Shown here one piece after another: positions 33,989 through 44,709 of a DNA stretch of 64,000 nt. The notes below the pieces were generated by a model. That model worked only from the letters and a program-made list of their open reading frames with translations. It searched no databases and was not told where the DNA came from. The stretch is from Adineta ricciae (taxonomy: Eukaryota; Rotifera; Eurotatoria; Adinetida; Adinetidae). Both the position numbers and the translations under genes were made by a program. The stretch covers positions 62,001 through 126,000 of the forward strand of contig CAJNOJ010000122.1 of NCBI GenBank assembly GCA_905250025.1, read 5' to 3'. Within the stretch, counting starts at the first letter, position 1; each line of letters begins with the position of its first letter.

Positions 33989-34225
33989 GCATTCACCAAG
34001 GGCGTCAATGGTGGTAAATTCTCCAGAGGTATTGCATATGGAAACCCTCAGAAAAAACCTTTTGAAAATATTTTTGGGAAAGGTTTCGTGCGAAACCTTT
34101 TTTATCACCGATCATGTAAAGGATCGATACGAAACCTTTTTGCGACCAAACCATGTGAGGTTTAGCGATTGTGCCCGCCGACTGATTGCTTTTTTGGTTT
34201 GGTAAAACACCTTTTTTTTTCAGTG

Positions 34226-34800
34226 TGGCAGCGGCTAGCCGTGAGTGGCTAGCCGAAGGGAGGACGACGAACGACTAGGCATTTAAATGCTAGATTAATC
34301 CTAATGTGTACGCTTAGAATAACCTTGCCAAGCTTCTGATAACTTTGAAAGGAATGTGCCGATTGGATATTCCTCAATGAAAATATTCGACAAGGTATCA
34401 TTTCGTTGACAGGAGAGAAAAGAATCGGATTATTGCTGGAAGACACAGACGAATGTTCAAACTTTTCAAGTAGCCTACTGTATATCGTGCGTGAGTGGTC
34501 GTCTGACTAGCCGTTGAGCGATGAATTTTTCAGTCGACATAGTTAGTGCTGGAGAATTATCCACTGACAGATGGCTAATCGATATGATTCCTAGAAAGAC
34601 CTCTGTATCCTATTGATTCTAGTTCTAGTGTGTGACATAGTACCATGATTCAGTTGAGCACTAGTAGCAATCGCAGTGCGTTTTTTCTCTTTCGAAGTCT
34701 CCGAATGTGTTGAGCATTAGGAAAGATCTTTCAGAAAAGGGTCAGCGAATCCAAAGGATGAGCGTTACTTGTTAGTGGAAAAGCGTTTTATAAAAACTTT
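34226..34800. repeat. Dispersed repeat, copy A
   Basis: It starts GGCAGCGGCTAGCCGTGAGT with GACGACGAACGACTAG shortly after. Near its right end is AAAAGGGTCAGCGAATCCAA with GGATGAGCG. The same two blocks occur in the same order at 35862-36240. The middles differ and copy A is longer. No coding potential. The left edge abuts the CACTG-ended element. Confidence 0.6.
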
Positions 34801-34888
34801 GTCTTCATGAACCATTAGATCCAGACGACAGAAAAATCAAATGAAAGCTGAGGTGTCATCAAAAGGAACGAATATTAGATGTAGAAAC

Positions 34889-35006
34889 GCTTACGGCCAT
34901 ACCACGTTGAATACACCAGTTCTCGTCCGATCACTGAAGTTAAGCAACGTCGGGCTCGGTTAGTACTTGGATGGGTGACCGCCTGGGAATACCGAGTGTC
35001 GTAAGC
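34889..35006 (+). rRNA. 5S ribosomal RNA, copy 1
   Basis: The 118-nt sequence matches the metazoan 5S pattern throughout. It has CATACCACGTTGAATACACC, then TCTCGTCCGATCACTGAAGT, the internal promoter box A region AGTTAAGCAACG and the box C region GGATGGGTGACC. The ends GCTTACG and CGTAAGC pair to form helix I. A T-run follows at once. RNA polymerase III transcribes it from the internal promoter, bound by TFIIIA. Confidence 0.97.
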
Positions 35007-35011
35007 TTTTT
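35007..35011 (+). terminator. RNA polymerase III terminator of 5S copy 1
   Basis: A run of five Ts directly after the 5S 3' end, followed by GCACACTCG. Confidence 0.85.
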
Positions 35012-35510
35012 GCACACTCGTTTGTAATTTCGAATTTCGAATTAGTGATGAGATCTGTTTTCAGCAGAATTTCATCGGCTTCCGCTTTTTTTCCTCTAGA
35101 ATAGTGATCAATTCAAAAATATTATTGTTCTTCGCTATACATTTTCTCTTGAGGGTGTTACGTGTTTATTGTGAGAACATAAGCAGGAACGTGATGAAAG
35201 AGAGCAGAAAATGACCACACGCACACATGTAAAGATCTACATACTCAAATACCTATACATGAGATTGTGATCGAGAATAAGCGCATGAATATAGAAGAGA
35301 TAAAGACAAGCCCATGCAAATAGACAGCTGCAATAGCATAGAAATACAGATCAATGCAGTACGATCAAATATGAAATTTGAATTTAAGCATTCAGCTGTT
35401 GATTTTTATTAGCTCTGTTCGACACATTCCGAGTATTCCCTTTTCTGAAACAAAGCGTTATAGCGTATAGAATGCGGCCGTTAAAATACTAAAAGTTCGC
35501 TTGCATAATC
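35012..35510. repeat. 5S 3' flank, copy 1
   Basis: About 500 bp downstream of 5S copy 1, up to CTTGCATAAT, recurs after 5S copy 2 (39639-40199) with scattered substitutions. The second copy carries an extra segment of about 66 bp. Similarity stops sharply at CTTGCATAAT in both. Confidence 0.8.
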
Positions 35511-35861
35511 GAATCAGATTGCAGCATTTGATAAGTTCATAAAAACTCAAGGATAGTGTCGAGTAATGGTTGATCGAAGGGTAATCGGGGTCAAGGGTCT
35601 CGAATCTGGTGTTAGTTTTTTCATAAAATGTTTATGTTCCGTTTTTCTTTTAGACAAAGGATAATTGTTTTGCAAAAGAAAATCTTTTAAGGCGATAGCG
35701 TTTTAAGCAGCAATATGTAGAACAAAACGAAATTATGATAAACATCCGATTCTTGGATTTCTATGCTCATCAACATACTGATAAAATCGCAACTATATAA
35801 ATAGTTATATTACATAAACGTCATCCGATACTAAGCACTCAAATAATATTTCCTCTGACAG

Positions 35862-36240
35862 GTGGACATGTAACGGCTAGCCGCGAGTGACTGACCGGAG
35901 GGAGACCGACGAACGACTAGATGTTTGTTTCGATGACTTAGAAGAGATAAAACGAATGTAAGCCAATTAATTTTGAGTTTAAATGGTCGGAAGAGAGTCG
36001 ATGAATGAATGTTTCGATACCATGTTCCTTTGCTTACATGTTTGTACAAATGAATTGAAAGTAATTTGACATGAATAGAGTAGAAAAGGATTAAAAGAAA
36101 AGAATATGCATAAAAGTTGCTTTTATTCAGAGTTGATTAGATCGAGATCTATGTGAAAAGTGTTATATAGAAGTCTTCTAATTCTTTCCGAAAAGGGTCA
36201 GCGAATCCAACGGATGAGCGCTTCTTGTTGTTATCGGTTG
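35862..36240. repeat. Dispersed repeat, copy B
   Basis: Contains AACGGCTAGCCGCGAGTGAC and GACGAACGACTAG near the left end and AAAAGGGTCAGCGAATCCAA with GGATGAGCG near the right end. Shorter than copy A (34226-34800). The two copies flank 5S copy 1. Confidence 0.6.
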
Positions 36241-36539
36241 CTAAGGAAATTATGAAAAAGTGCCGTTTTGTTGTTGGAATGTACATAGAAAAAACGTTTT
36301 ACAATCGGAAGTAAATTTTTCCTGCCTCGATCAGATATGATTAGTATTAAAACAGAAAAAAACCTTTTATAGAGAAATTTCATTGGTTCAATTGATCAAT
36401 AATCCAACGCTTTAGCCGCCATTCATCTTCGTTTTCAAAGTTCATTTATCATGTACCTGATCAAAAATCAAGTACTGTTATTGACACTCACCCACAAGCA
36501 GACCTTTCACAGTGACTCACGGATTGTTAGCAAGTGTTT

Positions 36540-37197
36540 CTATCTTTCATTTAATCGTCGAAAAGGTTTCTCCACCAAATAAAGCATAGAAGTACATAGA
36601 AAGGAACTCCTTTTGCCAAAAAGTTCCAAAGCTGAGCCAAACTGTAAACAAAATTGTCGCTAGCCACTTGTGTTTTTCATGTCGGTTGAGCAGATTTTCG
36701 TGATTGACGTATATTTCAAATAGTCAACAATCCGAAGACGAGCGTCAATACCAACTGAATGAAAATACTTCCAAGTATAAATAATGCGTCGGTTACAAAA
36801 CGACAGGTAAGTGTCACTCCATAACGTCGTACAGATGCATAAACTAGGTTTGGCTCATAAGAATAGATAACATGTGAAAATACAATGACTGAAAGAATGA
36901 ACCAAAATGCGGCTGGTCGTGTTACGTTGAGAACAAACGTACGAAGTTTGTAGAGACATCGGCCAGTATATTGGTTGAATCAACAAACCATCCAGCGAAT
37001 AAACGGCAAATAAGACTAGATGCGATTGCAATAAAATTCGCCACCGACGAAAAAACGAAAAGAAGGGCACAGAAATTGAAACGAAATAGTTGTTGAGATA
37101 AAAGCATAATAGTCAGAGCGTGTCGAATTGTTCCGAATAGAAAAGTATTATTGATAAATGCGATATACTCATCATCAGATTCTATTTTATACAACAA
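36540..37197 (-). pseudogene. Rotifer-type G-protein-coupled receptor pseudogene
   Basis: Reading the minus strand, the 5' part gives a transmembrane-2-like segment (FNFCALLFVFSSVANFIAIA) and LICRLFAGWFVDSTN. After a frame change come KLRTFVLNVTRPAAFWFI (TM3), YSYEPN, a cysteine-containing loop and a TM5-like segment (LFILGSIFIQLVLTLVFGLL). Further frames restore NIRQSRKSAQPT and a TM7-like LWNFLAKGVPFYV. Expected sequence between TM3 and the second extracellular loop, including the DRW-type motif, is missing. At least three frame changes plus the deletion mark it as dead. Confidence 0.7.
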
Positions 37198-39260
37198 ACC
37201 TCTTTCGCATATAGTATTTGTACTTGAAATTCTCTATAATTGGTCTTTTACGTGATAAGAAAAGTGAATGACAAGAGAGGAAAGATGATTCTACATTAGT
37301 AAATGACACATAATCCCATTATTTTCTCATGGACGAACCCAGGAAAAGTCACAAGTATCTTCAATTGTTGGGATGAAGCTTTTTCACTATTTCATTTCAT
37401 TATGATCATGCATAACTATCATCGAAGTTGAATTATTGAGTACAAAGTTTATCGTTCAACTAGCTGTTTCATTGGATATAACGAATCTAGTTTAATCCAG
37501 TTGAGTGAGGTTAAGACGTTGTCTGCTACATAAATCGTCCTTCCGATGTGAAATTCTTTTTTAGTATAGACATGTTTGAAACGCAGGACATAAACGCACC
37601 CAGACGCGTCTTTCAGATGCATTCAACCACGCTACTGATTTTTTGCCCAAAAAAGCATCCTATTCTCACAGCTTTAGTCTGTGTCACCATTTTTTCCAAT
37701 CTGAAAAACCTGTCAATCCTTTTCATGAATTAGGACCATATCGATTAGCAGAAAGTAATGCCGAATGAACAGGTTAACAGTTCCGACATAAAAAAGATCA
37801 GATTTCGTAGAATAAATGAAGTAAGTTTTGAAAAGAAATCATTATTGAAAATGAATTTTCCAAGGGAGAAAAAGCGAGACTTCAGACTTCACTCTACTTC
37901 AAATACTATCTGAAATAGATCAAATCTTGGTTTTCTCTTCTTGGTCAACACACTCGTAAGGCTCTCTCCCTCTCATCTCTGTTTATTCAATCTCATGTGA
38001 ACGGATTCTGAACAGTTAACAACAGCAGCTACTCCAATCTCATCTGCTTCGACAATTGAATCAACTGTTGCTGTTTTGTATCCAACAGATTTTGTAAATG
38101 GAATGCATCATACATCTGTATATATAACATGATTAATAAAATAATACGAAGATATTTGTCTTCAATCCATCGAAAATCTATGAACAATTAAGATATACAC
38201 AACGAATGAAGCAAGTGGTGAAAAACTAAACTTGTGCACGTATTCGACATTTATTTTTCACTTTTAACATAATCCAAACATTTATTTTTATTTGTACCTT
38301 TACTTTGAATAAAATAAAGATAGAGTGATCAATCACATCACATAGAATAGATGTCTTTCGTTTTTTGTCAATCAAATAGATTAGGTTACTGTTGAACAAA
38401 AGGATTGGATAAAAATTGTCTCGAGTCTAGTGGATTAGTTTATCGACAATATTTCAAAATAAAACTGAAATAAGAGAGTGCCATTCTATGAGCTGTTACA
38501 CAGTGGGCATCTGCCAGTAAAACAGTTCTTTGTGTATCAACAAATTCATTCATGCTTAGTCGATGTCTCTATGATGATTAAATGCCTCTTTTTTGCCCAT
38601 TTCTGCTAAAACTCTATTGAAAGATCTTATATGCAGCGGCAAAATCAATTTCAGACTTATATCTCTTCGAAGTAGACCTCTTTCAACGTTAATATTACTT
38701 TCCGACTAGATTTAACAAAAAACGATACACTTACAACAGCAAAAGCTCATTTTATCACATTTGGTTCAAGGTGTAAGAAAAGATGAACGAACGTTCATGT
38801 TTCCCAATTGCAACAACATCTCATCATTCGTTTTTTGAACGGTTACGAACACATAAAGATCCACTAGGACGTATAGACTTTTAGCATCTCGAGCAGGTAA
38901 GGTTTAACCTCTCTGTGATACTTTTTTTCAGACAGAAGCGCGTTATGCAAATAGAAGCTGTTTTGATTTGTTTCAGTTAAACTACGTCTTTTACTAAACA
39001 CTTTCTTTTCACTTTTTCAATACTTGCATCGCAACAATTGCATTCTCTACAGGTATGTTTTTCTCGTTCTTCAGTTGTTATGCACAAAAAAGGTAACTCT
39101 GCGAATGCGGTAGAATGAGCACAAAATTTACGAACGAAGTTTCTCTTTTATTTTGAGTTAACCAACACAGCATCAAAGCAGAGTGTGTGAAGGCAATAAC
39201 AGCTAGGAGAACAATAATCAGAACTTTCAACACAGTAGACAATCGATCAATCTTCGAAAG
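37198..39260. other. Intergenic, nothing recognised
   Basis: AT-rich, with short frames only. A minus-strand frame at 39078-39305 has one hydrophobic segment but overlaps the ART/TPR fragment. No repeat stands out. Confidence 0.4.
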
Positions 39261-39517
39261 ATGCAAAACGTCGTTGTGATCTGGCTCGACAATCGTATTG
39301 ATCATAATAATGCTGATTGCCAGTTAACAATTGCACAACTTGAACACATTACTGACAATGTCACTACATTCACGGATAATGACGAATGTGTCGAATATAT
39401 ACTCAATTGTAATGACCATCAAGTCTATCTAATCGTTTCTGGTGCACTTGGACAATATCTTGTGCGTTGTATCCACGATATTCCTCCATTACACTCGATT
39501 TTCATCTTTTGTCAAAA
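39261..39517 (+). pseudogene. N-terminal fragment of an ART/TPR-family gene, cut at an N
   Basis: The frame starts MQNVVVIWLDNRIDHN and reaches QVYLIVSGALGQYLVRCIHD, then LHSIFIFC before N at 39518. This is the first alpha/beta repeat of the bdelloid family in which such modules precede an ADP-ribosyltransferase-like domain and TPRs. The same block occurs at 48900-52418 (TVYLIISMNKHRLIIPLIHK). What follows the N is a 5S rRNA gene, so the truncation is more likely an assembly join than a biological break. Everything downstream in the frame should be ignored. Confidence 0.65.
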
Positions 39518-39518
39518 N

Positions 39519-39632
39519 ACGGCCATACCACGTTGAATACACCAGTTCTCGTCCGATCACTGAAGTTAAGCAACGTCGGGCTCGGTTAGTACTTGGATGG
39601 GTGACCGCCTGGGAATACCGAGTGTCGTAAGC
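39519..39632 (+). rRNA. 5S ribosomal RNA, copy 2 (5' end lost at N)
   Basis: Identical by eye to copy 1 from ACGGCC onward, but the first four bases (GCTT) are replaced by the N junction. A six-T terminator follows. Because the join is artificial, the real gene is probably complete in the genome. Confidence 0.93.
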
Positions 39633-39638
39633 TTTTTT

Positions 39639-40199
39639 GCATACTCGTTTTTAATTTCGAATTTCGAATTAGTGACGAGAACTGTTTTCAGCAGAATTTC
39701 ATCGGCTTCCGCTTTCTTTTTCTATAGAATAGTGATCAATTCAAAAATAGTATTGTTCTTCGCTATAGATTTTCTCTTGAGGGTGTTGCGTGTTTATTGT
39801 GAGAACATAAGCAGGAACGTGATGAAAGAGAGCAGAAAATGACCACACACACACATGTAAAGATCTACATACTCAAATACCTATACATGGGATCGTGATC
39901 GAGAATATTCCCATGAATATAGAAGAGATAAGGACAAGCCCATACAAATAGACAGCTGACGCATGAGAGAAAAGGAAAAATTCAATGCGTCTTATATTGG
40001 AAGCATGTCGACAGCTGCAATAGCATAGAAATACATAGATCAACGCAGTACGATCAAATATGAAATTTGAATTTAAGCACTCAGCTGTTGACTTTTATTA
40101 GCTCTGGTCGACACATTCCGAGTATTCTCTTTTCTGAAAGAAAGCGTTATAGCGTATAAAAGGCGGTCGTTAAAAGGCTTAAAGTTTGCTTGCATAATA
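39639..40199. repeat. 5S 3' flank, copy 2
   Basis: Diverged copy of 35012-35510, with an added segment of about 66 bp near 39951-40016 bounded by CAGCTG on both sides. Substitutions are frequent enough that this is not the same allele read twice. Confidence 0.8.
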
Positions 40200-41537
40200 C
40201 TTATATACGTAATATCGATGTAAGTGTCAGTATGATCTTCAAAAAACATAGACCATTTTTTTAGATGAAATTGAATCGCAAAATTGGCGTTATTGTTTTA
40301 TTTTGATGCCTTTCAAGTATATGTGAATGATTGTAAATGAAAGTTTAAAGTGCTTTAAACACCCTCATTTTGAAGATATTTCAATGCTATAAAAAATTCC
40401 TAATGATTCAAAATTATCTTCTATCAGTATTAGTTTGTGACGCGCAACAAAACTCATGATATCTCGCATGCCTATCGAATTACGCAGAACATCTACTGTC
40501 ATAACAGTTTTAATACTAGATCTAGTTTTGCATTCCAGTTCAACTTGACTAATATTGAAGGTACGCGGATCGACGTCAATGAAAACTGGGCGGAGACAAT
40601 GTTGACCAACAGACTACAAGAACGAGTGCTTGATTGCCACGATCGTAATATACTGCGTGTAGTTTATTGGTTATAGCGGCGACAGTTAACAAGTTTGCGG
40701 AGCTGTCACAATCCATCATCACTACATACGGGGCATCAACAGTTCGGGCAAACTTTTTCGACTTCGCGACCTTATGCTAGACGACCTGCTAGTAGATCTT
40801 CAATCATGACAAGGATTTTATTGTTCTTTCTCTGCAACACGGTGAGCATCCCATTCAGTGTTAATATGCGAACACCACAGGTTCTGGTACAGTGGTTCGC
40901 AGATGCTATAGAAGAAGAAGAATAAATACCACTTAGCCTTTGATTTTTCCTCTTGAGTAAATAACCATCGATGATTGCCTTGTTAACCATTATCTGCATA
41001 GATGGAAATCGATTGTATCCGACCATCGAAACTACGTGTGTAAAGTATCAAAATGAACACAGATTCACATGCCGATTTAGCGATAAATGTAATGATGCAA
41101 ACATAATTACTGTTTTTGCTAAAATATGCTTGAAAAAGAAATATTTGAAGTTTCCTCTTATGTTTTTACTTCTAAAAAAATGTTTACTGTCTGATAATTC
41201 GTTTCAAACACGTGGCCATGCATTTTCTCTTTTCTGTGCTGTCTCACACTAAACAGTTGAAGCATTTCGTCGTTTTTTCGTACATTAGTGTCTCCAAAAA
41301 CATTCCTTGTTCTTCCCACAACTTTGCATTTTCGGTACACTGTCTCTTATGCATAACAAATTATGTGCAGACCATCTTGAAAGTAAAACAAGTAATATCA
41401 TATAACAATACGTGTTGATAAGTTTATTCAACTTTCATTTCTGCTTCAGAGAATTAACAACGTGTGTGTGTGTGTGTTGTTGCTTATTCAAACATATCCT
41501 TCCAATTAATTTATATATCAGACTGGTATTTACTAAC
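40200..41537. other. Unassigned region upstream of the GT61-like gene
   Basis: Short frames occur on both strands (for example 40437-40676 plus; a disrupted minus-strand frame about 40550-41026). I could not connect them to any family. A (GT)n tract sits at about 41463-41477. Confidence 0.35.
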
Positions 41538-43007
41538 ATGACTGAACCACTTTTGGAACAACAATCGAACACAAGATCCGCACTCCACTGCAAAAAGGAG
41601 ATTTGCCTTGTGATAATCTCAGCAACCGTTGGTGCTATCGCATCCTTGTTAATCTGCAATAATTCTCTCGATTTAAAGTCAGTAGTATTCCAGAAAACCA
41701 ACATACTCAAAGACCAGATCTCAAGACCTAACGCTCCGAAAGATCACATAGCAGCGAAGGAAATAGCAATATCCTATCTAGGATTTAATGGCCGCCAGAC
41801 TTTTTCGAAAGCTATTTGCTCTGGGGATGAAAATGATATCAGCGCATGGAAAGATCGTCTTTGCGTATTCTCGAGTATTTGTTACAACAAAATTACCAAC
41901 AGATTTGATTATTTTCGACTGAATCAAAGTAAACCAAAACCAGTTTTTTATGATAAGAGTTATCGTATGTTGTTTCGATTTGGTGTGACAAACGCGGATA
42001 TACCATTCTTAACGCTTACGGTGGGCGGAGATACAGCATGGACGCCACTCGTTGTTAATGAGTCGTATCCAACGGAAAATTTCACAAGACTCCATCAGTT
42101 ACATAGTCTAACGAAAACCCGCTTTGCTTCTTCTAATATAGGACATGGCCTTTGGGAAGATCTCGGATCCATCTCATATTCATTGGATCGAATGAATATT
42201 ATTGATCGCAACTTAGTTATCATGCATATGAATCGAATGGACAACACAAGTTTATTTCGCATGTATCATAAGTATATCATACGTGCATTAACCGATCATC
42301 CGATGGTGCAATTCGAGACTTATATGAGTTCATTCAATACGAAATATGTATGTTTCGATCGATTAATTGTCGGAGGAGAACTGAGTGTCTTTCCAAGAAC
42401 ACAGGTGAAGGAATATCATGGACGTGAGATAATTTACTATAACTGGAGATCAAAAATCATCCAAAATAATGGATTCAATCCTAATTTCGTTCCAAAAAAG
42501 CATCACATCATCATTACCAACAAAACGGAGTCGATATACAAACGTGTAGGTATGAAACGACATCGTGCAATTGCGAATTTAGAAGAAGTAGCAAATTTTC
42601 TCCAAGACACTTATCCAAATATATCATCCGAGGTTATCGAATGGCAATACATTTCTTTTGATAAGCAAATAGAAATGTTGTTAAATACAACTATTTTAAT
42701 TACACCAGGTGGTGGTGTATCATTGACACTACCACTACTTCCACATGGAGCGCATGCCATTATAATGGATTACTTTGTGACTGAGCCGGGTCATGGTTAT
42801 TTTTATGGACAAAGTGGGTCAATGGAGGGTGCCTTTTTTAATCATATACCTCATGTTCGAAAACAGTATTATCAGATCTATGGACCACAGGAATATGAAT
42901 TCGACTATTCGGGAGCTACAGACGCTCGAGAAATGGCATCAATCATCATAAATACGAAACGATTGCAACTACTCATTGATAAAGCCTTAGAAGAAATGGA
43001 ATTTTAA
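41538..43007 (+). CDS. GT61-like glycosyltransferase, type II membrane protein
   Basis: An intronless frame of 489 aa from the chosen ATG; the frame stays open upstream to 41412, but that extension is Cys/Val-rich sequence from a (GT)n tract. The N-terminus MTEPLLEQQSN carries an acidic di-leucine-like motif, then a membrane anchor (ICLVIISATVGAIASLLIC), then a lumenal domain. Near the C-terminus, DKQIEMLLNTTILITPGGGV followed by SLTLPLLPHGAHAIIMDYF resembles the nucleotide-sugar-binding core of GT61/DUF563 enzymes (normally MHGAGL). I infer a Golgi transferase; substrate and linkage cannot be told from sequence. No intron is unusual here and could point to retroposition or transfer. Confidence 0.6.
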   Translation: MTEPLLEQQSNTRSALHCKKEICLVIISATVGAIASLLICNNSLDLKSVVFQKTNILKDQISRPNAPKDHIAAKEIAISYLGFNGRQTFSKAICSGDENDISAWKDRLCVFSSICYNKITNRFDYFRLNQSKPKPVFYDKSYRMLFRFGVTNADIPFLTLTVGGDTAWTPLVVNESYPTENFTRLHQLHSLTKTRFASSNIGHGLWEDLGSISYSLDRMNIIDRNLVIMHMNRMDNTSLFRMYHKYIIRALTDHPMVQFETYMSSFNTKYVCFDRLIVGGELSVFPRTQVKEYHGREIIYYNWRSKIIQNNGFNPNFVPKKHHIIITNKTESIYKRVGMKRHRAIANLEEVANFLQDTYPNISSEVIEWQYISFDKQIEMLLNTTILITPGGGVSLTLPLLPHGAHAIIMDYFVTEPGHGYFYGQSGSMEGAFFNHIPHVRKQYYQIYGPQEYEFDYSGATDAREMASIIINTKRLQLLIDKALEEMEF

Positions 43008-44709
43008 GACGATTTTTATATAGTAATAATGTCCTGTACCACAGTGTATACAAACTTGGCTGTTTTCTGTTGCATAATAAATTACTTTAGTATCTGTAGT
43101 AGTTTCATGAAAACTTTCACTACAAAATCGAACCATAAATTTTGCTCTGAACGGAAATGTGCACACCCTCTTCTATGATCTTCTTCGCTTATATATAATT
43201 GAAAAACCTATGATGTCACGCGTCTCAGCATCGTTACTTAGGTTTCAGAGCATGAAACAAAAGTTTTGACTTAAATAAACTACACGAGAAGAGAACACCC
43301 GCTTTGTCAGAGTGCTTGAGCATTTTTTGTCCTTCATATGAGAAATAGACTTCTACTACATTAAAATCGCGTACTGCAGCATGTCCTTGTGAGCAGAGAC
43401 AGAAGACAGAGTCATTCATAACTGAGAACAGTATTCAGCTGTCGTTACTATGATTTAGTTTTGCAATTGTAGAACAATTGCGTAAAAAAGTTGATAAAAA
43501 CGATGAAAGTGTAACACTAAAGACGATCCTTACTCCATCACCATAGTGTATATTTAGTACATTGCTAACTTCAGCAAGCAAATTAGTGATTATTGTATTA
43601 TCATTCACAAACACATTATTAATTTTGCGAAATGGCTTAACAGTGATCCTTTCTCTTGATATATTTATGAAACTTTTTATCAGGTTCAAGATCAATACTA
43701 TTGATTAATGTAGATGGTCTCAAAAATTGGCTCTCTGTAGTTTCGTTGCTTATAACAATGCTTATTTAAAGTCTTTTCGCATTAATATACGTTAGTGTTC
43801 CAACTCTAATCGTGATTCGTAATTTATCAACGCCGTCTATGGTCTTGTCAGAATATTATACTATCAAAGAAGTAAAATTGGTAATAGATCAGTTACAGTT
43901 GTGTACATATGCCCAGTCACATATGATTAAGTATGAACATCTTGGATACACGTATATCCTAAATTTATATTATAAAGTTGTAAATATATCATTCATGAAA
44001 GATACAAGTCGTATTGGAATATCACATTACAATAATTTCATATCTTTATCAATTCTCATTATTTTTGCTAGTGCGATGGACAAGTATAAAAAACTATTAT
44101 CTTATCTACCAACTCTACGTGCAATATCGGTTTTATTCCCAAACAAAAGAACGTTTTCCCGAATTGTTATTCATCTTATTTCCTATTATTTTCATTATTG
44201 TATATACCGCTTTGAAATACCTGCATCTGATTATTCCGATGATTGATACAACCATTTTTGCCTCTCAATCATGGCTTCTTAAGGCAATCGATTGGACATT
44301 TCGAAAGATTTGATTGCGGATGAGTATGCTCGAAGCACTTCTTTTTAGATAATCAACTAGTTCGTCTTGATTGATGAGTTTCGACAATGCGTATATCGTG
44401 CACTTAAAGGTGATATCGAAAACTATTCAAATGTAATAGATTGATTTTGTAATATTAGAAAATTAAATGTGTTTCCATATTTGGCTGGAATAGTACGAGT
44501 CATCGAAGCTGATAAAGATTCTTCGAAGGCATTTCGTGTCAATACATTTAGAATTTTGAATATTTTAGAAGCCTGCCGTTCGCTGTTGTGTTATCCTAGA
44601 TTTATCGCAGATTCTATTTTATTATTATAATGTAAAGTGCTAATACAAAACTAAGAAGAGATTATAGTACCGAAGAATGATACTGTCAGAAAACAGTTTA
44701 TTGAACAGA
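43008..44709. other. Region with decayed open frames, no gene assigned
   Basis: Between about 43812 and 44480 several overlapping plus-strand frames alternate (for example 43812-44246 and 44014-44313). That pattern suggests a frameshifted pseudogene, but no family could be named. The rest shows nothing. Confidence 0.35.

Larger units (their letters stand above)
31070..34225. mobile_element. CACTG-ended DNA element (non-autonomous) with nested Tc1
   Basis: Both ends begin, reading inward, CACTGAAAAAAAA followed by imperfect AGGTxxTTxACCAA, forming terminal inverted repeats of about 28 bp. The interior has a 51-bp degenerate array, a 145-bp inverted repeat, and scattered GAAACC/GGTTTC half-sites on the right side. 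It has no transposase of its own apart from the inserted Tc1. Removing the 1.3-kb Tc1 leaves about 1.9 kb. CACTG ends suggest the CMC (CACTA/Mirage/Chapaev) group, but no clear 3- or 4-bp target duplication is visible (flanks ATG and TGG; TG is shared), so classification is open. Confidence 0.65.

Noticed and set aside
34226-36240. tRNA-derived SINE
   Set aside because: The repeated blocks lack convincing pol III box A and box B pairs and no tRNA fold could be drawn.
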